Below the pieces are notes generated by a model, which saw nothing but the letters and a program-made list of their open reading frames with translations, was not told where the DNA came from and did not search any database. A stretch of 64,000 nucleotides of DNA from Litoditis marina. Its lineage: Eukaryota; Nematoda; Chromadorea; Rhabditida; Rhabditidae. The DNA lies in contig OZ038436.1 of NCBI GenBank assembly GCA_964036275.1, forward strand, positions 4,496,936 through 4,560,935. The letters are read 5' to 3'. The position numbers were made by a program, and so were the translations under genes. This document shows, piece after piece, positions 57,565-64,000 of this stretch (position 1 is the stretch's first letter; each line of letters starts with the position of its first letter).

Positions 57565-60500
57565 ATGAGTGCAGAGGGTAGTTCGTACAGAGACCAGCGG
57601 GCTCGCAATGAGAGAAGCCGCGGTGGGGGGCGATACTCCAATGGGAGGGGCCGGAACAGCGGAGGCTATGGAGGGATTCCCGACAGGTAACTATCAACAA
57701 TCTTTTGGGTCCAGAGTTCCGGTGACAGTTGAATGCCTGTCCCCAATAAATGTTAAATGCTCGAATAGCTTGAGAATTTGAAAAATGACTTTTTTGTTAA
57801 AACCAGGAAAATTTGTCTGTTTTTGGCGCAGAATCGTTAATTTTCAAATGTGTGTGGTTGCATATCTCCTAGTTTGATATGTTTGATTCGCCAGGTCATT
57901 CTGTAATTATTTCTTCCGTCTAAAGTAGTATATCAATGTTCTGCATTCTAATTATAATCAGATGGAACCATTCCTAGAAAACGTTAAAGTAACCAGTTTT
58001 TTTTTCCATTAGAATGACTCTAATTGGATCATTGGAAGGTTAAGGGATTTGTTTCCGTTTCAGCAGGAGTATGTTTTCATGTCATGTTTCATCGATAAAA
58101 AGCAGGATGATTATGTGGTCGGGTCGAATCTCAACTCTTCAGTTCTCTAAACTGCAATACATTTTTTACTTGCAGTTTAAAGGACCGTTGACACGGGATT
58201 GGTCCACATAATCGTCCTTCTTTAAGGATGATAATAGGTTGCGATAAAGACTGAGAATAAAGAGGGAGAGGGGCGATTCTACAACTTATGTTATGCAGAA
58301 TCGAATTTGGAAATAGTACAAGAAAGTATAAATTCAGGAATGGTATAAGAATATACAAGAAAGTATCTGAATTTTGTTGTTCAGTATGAAAATGAAAAGA
58401 GGTTATAAGAAAGATCGTCCTGTTTCAATCCTCTTTCTATTCAGATGGCTGAATTACGATGCAATCGGTCGTGACATAGAGGGATCTCGCTTCGTTCCCT
58501 TCAAAACGCCACTCCATTCCAGATATTTCGAGGCGAGTTTTTTCCAGTATTTGGTGGAATGTGAGTGTTACCTTTTTGGAAATTTGTGAGATTGTCAAAA
58601 TAGTTAGTTTAGTTGGTCCCAACAAGCATGTTGAAGTGTTCATGGAATCATTGTTCATCCGTTCGACCTTCGGTAGAATTATCGTTAGAATTGTGTCACC
58701 GTTCCCTATTGAAGCGCTCAGAGATTGGTCTTATTTTGAAGTTTCTTGTGAATGCAAGATAAAATATGAGTGAGAATTAGGAAATTTGTTTTGTAAGGCT
58801 TTCATATTCTTAAACTTAAATTGGCTCCCACTTGATATAATTGATATGATATCAGGTTTAGGTTTAGGAAAAACCGAAAAACTATCTATTCAAATTTAAA
58901 TTTGAGAAAAAAATCACTGATCACGGTATCACTTGTTTCTATAGTTTAGTTCATCAAATTATAATGGGCAATATTTGTTTACAGGGTAAGACGGATCTTC
59001 ACGAAGATGACTATTTCGATGTGCGCACTCTGTTGCAGTTTGTGAGTCTTGTATTTGTTTACATTTTTATTCACCTTCCCCCTTTTTTTATCATGCTCTG
59101 ATGAATTTGGCTGAATAACCAGAACAATGAAGAAAAACAGTCTATTCCTTGAAAAGCGTGGGCAAATTTGCAATTTTTGAGCTAAAGTTGTAAAATTCAA
59201 CGTATGTTTCATCAAAAATAGGGTTGATTTCTTAATAATAGCCGCAACTCACTGTTACTGTGCTTTCAATCTGAATCAGTCACTATCTGATTAAAGTATA
59301 AGTCAGACTGCAATGTGTTAAGGTTGGATTTCGCTGTTTTTGATGCATGTGAAACGGAAATCCATTTTACCACATCTGAAAGTTTCATGCCGTAGTTATA
59401 TATTGGGTGGTGTCCGGGGTTTAATTTGGTTTGGAACGATACGATTGCCCATCCCATTCTTGAGTTTAAAGGATGTTTTACGGTTTACGGACAAATCCCC
59501 GCCGCGTTGCGGTCGGACAGTTCCCCCCTCTGCGCGGACAACTCCCCCCTCCAATTTTTGCCTCAAAGTATGGCTGTTGATCGAACATGCTTTGAATTTG
59601 ATTACATTCCGACTCACCCTGTTAGTAAGCATGTATATGAAGATTTTCAACGCCAAAACTTCACTTTTATGTTTGAATTGAGGTTAAAAACTTACGTTAT
59701 TCAGTGCACTTCGGGTAGTGACTGTTTTATGTTATTTTTCGGCCATTAATAATGACTACACTAGGTCCGCGAATCCTAGTCATCTTTTAGAGTTTTATGA
59801 ACTATATCTTCTTGAATAAGATAAGTTAACTTCGAAAAATGACCGTAAAATTGGTTGGGGGGGGGGGGGGGGGGAATTGTCCGACCGCGACGCGGAGGGG
59901 ATTTGTCGCGTAATCATGTTTTACTAATCAAATCCAATTCCACAAGGGACCCCTTTGTAAAAAGTGGTTAACAAAATGGTTAACAGTATCAGGTTAACTG
60001 CAATGGTTATCTACTTAAAGCAGGACGATTATGTGGACCAATCCCGTGTCAACGGTCCTTTAAACTGCAATTGAAAAATGTATTGCAGTTTGAAGGATTG
60101 AAGCGTTGGGATTGGACTACGTAATCGTCCTTCCTAATGTTTTTCGAGTCTTCGTTCTCGAAATTATTTTCCTTTTTCAGACTCGTGACGCTGGCAAACG
60201 GATAGGACTGGTTATCGATTTGACGAACACCGATCGATATTATGACAAGTCGGAGTGGAAACAATACGACATCGAATACTTGTTAGTTTTTTTAAATCTT
60301 TTCCCGATTCCTACACTAAATTTTACACTTTTATGTGGGAAGAGTTCATTTCGGGTGAAAACATGTAAAATTTCAATGTGAAATGAAGAAAAGGCCAAAT
60401 CTGATGGTCTGAATGCTTGCATGTTCTTAGTTCCTACTTTCTCACGGTAACCGGAAAGGAATTCATTTTCGAATTAAAAACATCTAGAATTGTGAAATGA

Positions 60501-63030
60501 AAAATGCATAATCTGGCGGTCTCTACTTTGACACTAATTATTTCGCAACGCTGCTCATCTTATACGAAGCCTTGCTTTGTCAGTGTTACGACACTATCAT
60601 GTTTCATTGTTTGTAGCCTACATTTTACAAGGTAAACCAAGTTCTAATTAGCATTGGCTACACCTCATTATTTTGAATGAGCTGTACCAGAGATTCATTT
60701 TCTGGCTGTTTAGCCGAGTTTGCTAAAGGATGATGTTCGGTAATTTTGAAAAATAATAAAAAAATTGTAAACGCCGGTTATTTCTTTTTCTTTATCTTCA
60801 TTATCGATTTTATTTGACCTATCGCCGAATTGCAGCAAGATCACCTGTCCTGGCCACGAAGTGAACACGCGAGAAGACATTGTGGAGACGTTCTTCGAAA
60901 GAGTTGACGCCTATCTGGCCGAGTCCAATGACGGTTGGTTGTTTATATAGGTTCGATTGAGACATTTGACTGAGATATAATAGATATCTCCGTCAAATGT
61001 TTCACCCACACTCAATTTCACATGCAAAAAAATCTATTCGCTATTCCACCTAATTCATCCGAATGTTTCAGATTCGCTGATCGGTGTGCATTGCACGCAC
61101 GGACTGAACAGAACCGGATACCTCATTTGTCGATATCTGATCGATAAAATGGGATGGACTGCGGCCAGAGCCATTTCACGTACGTTTTGTTATTTTATTG
61201 TACGAGCTCCAGTCAATTTGTCCGGATGGTCAGAATAAGTGGTTGTATTTGAATAACTCGGACTTGCCAAATCGGGCAAATCCGCAAATCTGTCTGAATT
61301 TTCACAAATCTACAATGATAAACTTTTTTTGTTCGATAGTCACATTTTAATTGTGTGTGTGTGGGGTTAGTTGCTCAAAATGTGCAATACCCCTGGTATG
61401 TGACCGGGGGTATCTTCAAACTGTCGTATGGGTACCTTCACCTTTTCCAAAATGTTGGGGTTTGTTTGTTGGCTAATTACCTATGACCTATGACCTATGA
61501 GGAACTTATTACTTGTCGCATTTTCTGTGGAGCTGATGTTTCACTGTTCAAACCCTATCTAACACCGACTCTACCCCAACTATGGTCTTACCCCAGCAAA
61601 GTTGACAGAATAATCAGAAAAGTGGAAAAACGGACTTACTTTCATTTCGAAAATATGAAAATTTGTATTTTTTTGATAAAAAATCGTTAGTTTTCAAGTG
61701 CGTGGAGCTATAGAAGGACGAATAGTCGGACCTTACTGGTATATGCCTATGGTTGCTAACATACACCGCGAAGGGTCTCAGATTGGTCACGGAATCGCGC
61801 GACCAATCCGTCTTTTGCGAACCGCGACCCCTCCAAAACTGCCATTTTTACCTGTATTTCGCTTATTCACAGCCAAATATCTATGAATTTCGTCAGCTTC
61901 TAACTCGCGACCCCTAGTTTTCACATGAACTTGTCCGGGACCCTCTATTGCATAAGAGGCCTTGGCGGTGTATGGTTGCTAATTTTCCATTGTTTCAGAA
62001 TTCGAGTACAATCGTGGTCATCCAATCGAACGCGGCCATTACAAACAGAGTCTGTACAGTGCGGAGAAGAGGATAATACAGGTGGGTTCCTTACGGCACT
62101 AAAGTTATCCGAATAATCGGAAACGTCTAGAAAACGTACTCTTTTTTTTCCAAAATCAGGAAAGTTCGCCTACTTTTTCATTCGAAATCATGAACGATGT
62201 TCGCGCGTGTTTTTATTTTTTGTGTGGTCTGTGAAAAAAGCGATCGCAGATCAATAAATTATGGTTTTTATATGGGAAGTTAGTCAATTTATTGGAAAAT
62301 TAATATTTTCCTTCATGATGAGTAAAACCTTCCGTGTTTTTAAAATTAGATGTTACTGTTGGTTATTTTCACTAGTGAAAAAATAGTATCCAACATTTGG
62401 CGGATAAACAAAAAAAGGGCTGGTCCATTTTTTTTGCAAATTCCAAGTTTGCGTCCTTATTTATTTGTTACAGGAAGGTCCATCGTATAGTTTTGTCAAA
62501 GATAGTGAAAGGATATCAAAGGTTAGTTGCTTAATCTTGGGAATTACGGGAGCTCTTCGTGTGGTTTTGGGTCAATTAGTTAGTATGATGCTGATTTCAC
62601 TATTTTAGAGTTTATTCTGCCCGATTCTCCAGTAAACCACAACAATTTGGAAGTTTTGCTCGAAACAGCGGTTTTCTTGTGAAAAAAAGAAATGTTTGGT
62701 TTATTTAGCCAGGGTTTGCAATGCAATGCATGGCACTTGTTTGCATTTATTCCATTCAGTGTGTTTGATTACAGCATACGTGAGGCGACATATCGTCGTC
62801 ACAAGTTTTTGAAGATCAGATTTTCATTTAGATAACCAGACGAAAAGCACGCTCATTGATGAAATGCGGGCCTAACAATCACAATTTAAAATGAAATAGA
62901 ATGATTAAATCCCAACAAAGTTGTCCTATTTTCAAATGTTAAATTACAGGGAGACGCTTCAAGTGCTATAACTGGAACTGAAAATGAGGGAGATTCTGAA
63001 GTGAAGAAAGGCGAGGAGAAGAGGATACAG
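57565..63030 (+). CDS. pir-1: PIR-1/DUSP11-type RNA 5'-triphosphatase
   Basis: Nine exons fit in frame: 57,565-57,686, 58,445-58,532, 58,985-59,041, 60,181-60,281, 60,836-60,933, 61,072-61,179, 61,999-62,081, 62,474-62,521, 62,950-63,030, giving 262 residues so far. The 3' end is unresolved. A basic Gly/Arg-rich head leads into [51 protein letters not shown] and the dual-specificity phosphatase loop [10 protein letters not shown] (Cys163, Arg169 of C-X5-R), then [12 protein letters not shown] and [19 protein letters not shown]. By family it removes phosphates from RNA 5' ends; in C. elegans PIR-1 acts in small-RNA pathways. Exon 2 must end at a GC donor (GAG|GCGAGT) to stay in frame. A TTTTCAG upstream of the ATG (near 57,517) suits trans-splicing. 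Two MITEs lie in introns 1 and 3. Confidence 0.9.
58102..58220. mobile_element. Palindromic MITE in intron 1 of the phosphatase gene
   Basis: Ends GCAGGATGATTATGTGG and CCACATAATCGTCCTTC. Inner arms are CTCTAAACTGCAATAC and TTGCAGTTTAAAGGACCG. Confidence 0.82.
58225..58365 (+). repeat. 140-bp repeat shared with 53,305-53,450
   Basis: Both copies contain GGATGATAA, a purine-rich patch, GGCGATTC, TATGCAGAATCGAATTTGG and ATATACAAGAAAGT. It lies directly beside the MITE. Confidence 0.75.
59855..59875 (+). repeat. Poly-G tract in an intron
   Basis: A run of about 18 G in the intron between 59,041 and 60,181, between two stretches with GTCCGACCGCGACGC-type sequence near 59,508 and 59,880 in inverse orientation. 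Confidence 0.85.
60020..60132. mobile_element. Palindromic MITE in intron 3 of the phosphatase gene
   Basis: Ends GCAGGACGATTATGTGG and CTACGTAATCGTCCTTCC. Same family as 28,820-28,930. It ends about 50 bp before the exon at 60,181. Confidence 0.82.
60997..61042 (+). promoter_or_regulatory. ATGTTTCA module in a phosphatase intron
   Basis: Core ATGTTTCA, CGCT with T at +38, no TATA box. It lies in the intron before the catalytic exon. Weak. Confidence 0.3.
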
Positions 63031-64000
63031 GTGGGTCCATACACCAGCACACGTAAAATACCCCCCACTTTCGATACTGACTGATGCTCACTTTTGCCGT
63101 ATTTTGATCGACTCATAGTCACTTTCGGACTCACATATGTCTAAGAAACCAGGAGTGGTGACGAAAATACGGCATTTTTAGTTGCACACGCTCACTTTTT
63201 GGTGTTGCTCATGCTCACTTTTTTCGACCTGATGTGAAACTATTTTACGTATGAATTACAGGCATTCATAGTTAGAATGTGGGAATTACACTCCAGCAAA
63301 ATTTCATGTTTCTTCTCTGAAAAGGAGCCAGTTTTACAAATTTTGTTTTACATTTTACATTTTAATCATAGTTTGCAGATAACTCTAAGAAAATAGTCCG
63401 GAAAATGTGTTCATTGTGGTAATTGGTAAATTACTCCATATTACTAATGTGGGACTTCACCAATGCTTGGGTATCTCTTTCTTTAGCGCTATCGTGATGT
63501 ATGACTGTACACTGGGCGCCAACCTTCGCGGAAATTTCCCGGTTTCATCCCGGATCCATCCTCATTCTAGCCGGGCGCATTTCGCGAAATGCGCTCGGCT
63601 GGAATTGGGAAAATTTCCAGCAAAAGTCGGGAAATTTCCGGGAGAAAACCGAGAGAAAGCAAAGAAAAACACCAGAAATTTCCCGCAAAATTTTACCTTG
63701 ATTTCTTTACCATTCTAGATTTTAGGATTTTGTTCTTGGTAAAAGTATTTCCCCAAAATATTATCAAAAATTTTTTTCTTAAAAATTTTTTTTCAAAATA
63801 CTAATAAATAAAATGAAGAGAATAGAAGTGCATATCTCATTACAGTAAAAACTTCATGAAATGAACTTCTTTGTATCTCTCCTGTCCATCTTCAGACTTC
63901 GATGTTGAGCAAAACTATTTTCATACGGGTACCCCCACACATGGTGGGCACCTGCGGTGGCAGGGTAAAAATCCCCCCTTCCTCCCCACGTGGGTCACGG
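63031..64000 (+). other. Downstream of the last supported phosphatase exon
   Basis: An acceptor-like TTACAG at 63,265-63,270 and TCTTCAG near 63,896 could open further exons, but no family similarity decides between them. GGGAAATTTCC motifs recur near 63,530-63,680. The true 3' end of the gene may lie outside the window. Confidence 0.4.

Noticed and set aside
1..64000. CRISPR arrays, bacterial operons or ribosome-binding sites
   Set aside because: Spliced genes, nematode splice signals and SINE/LINE content show a eukaryotic sequence; repeats lack CRISPR spacing.

Overview
The window looks like a gene-poor, repeat-rich chromosome-arm segment from a Caenorhabditis-type nematode. The reasons are AT-rich DNA, short introns ending in TTTCAG or TTACAG, a recognisable PIR-1/DUSP11-type RNA triphosphatase, and a nematode-type glycosyltransferase. 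No species can be named from the sequence alone.

Layout. 1-2,100 is a GGAGAT hexamer satellite. 2,101-4,290 has no recognisable gene. 4,290-23,805 is a large nested inverted repeat. Its outer arms are 4,290-9,768 and 17,762-23,805, its inner arms are 14,399-15,432 and 16,732-17,761, and its centre carries tRNA-Gln genes and a duplicated, possibly structured RNA element. The left arm is interrupted by a decayed 4.6-kb LINE (minus strand, 9,769-14,398) and by a 1.3-kb element containing three 268-bp tandem copies. 27,841-33,674 is a 2.5-kb segmental duplication carrying two small cysteine-rich secreted peptide genes. 35,954-36,480 is a 198-bp-arm inverted repeat. 36,580-37,550 is a 130-bp tandem repeat with a TGACGTCA box in most units. 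39,662-42,043 (minus) is the C-terminal part of a cytochrome-b5-reductase-like gene. 43,689-49,557 (minus) is a six-exon type II membrane glycosyltransferase. 49,600-57,450 is intergenic, with long GA/CT tracts. 57,565 to the right edge (plus) is the PIR-1-type phosphatase gene.

The most interesting signal lies between the genes. More than thirty short modules on both strands share a core (ATGTTGCG, ATGTTTCA or close variants). Many have a TATA-like box about 8-13 nt after the core, and most have a Y-R-N-T tetranucleotide whose T lies 36-40 nt (mostly 38-39) after it. This matches, in order and spacing, the Ruby-motif promoters of Caenorhabditis type I piRNA (21U-RNA) genes. In four block-duplicated copies, the promoter up to the T and the downstream flank are conserved, but about 17-20 nt right after the T have diverged, as expected if each encodes a different 21U-RNA. 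Modules also sit in introns of the glycosyltransferase. I infer that much of the window is a piRNA locus array amplified by block duplication and inversion. Small-RNA sequencing is needed to prove this.

The protein-coding genes are unrelated housekeeping-type genes and do not form a pathway. A PIR-1 homologue (PIR-1 acts in small-RNA pathways in C. elegans) next to the array may be coincidence.
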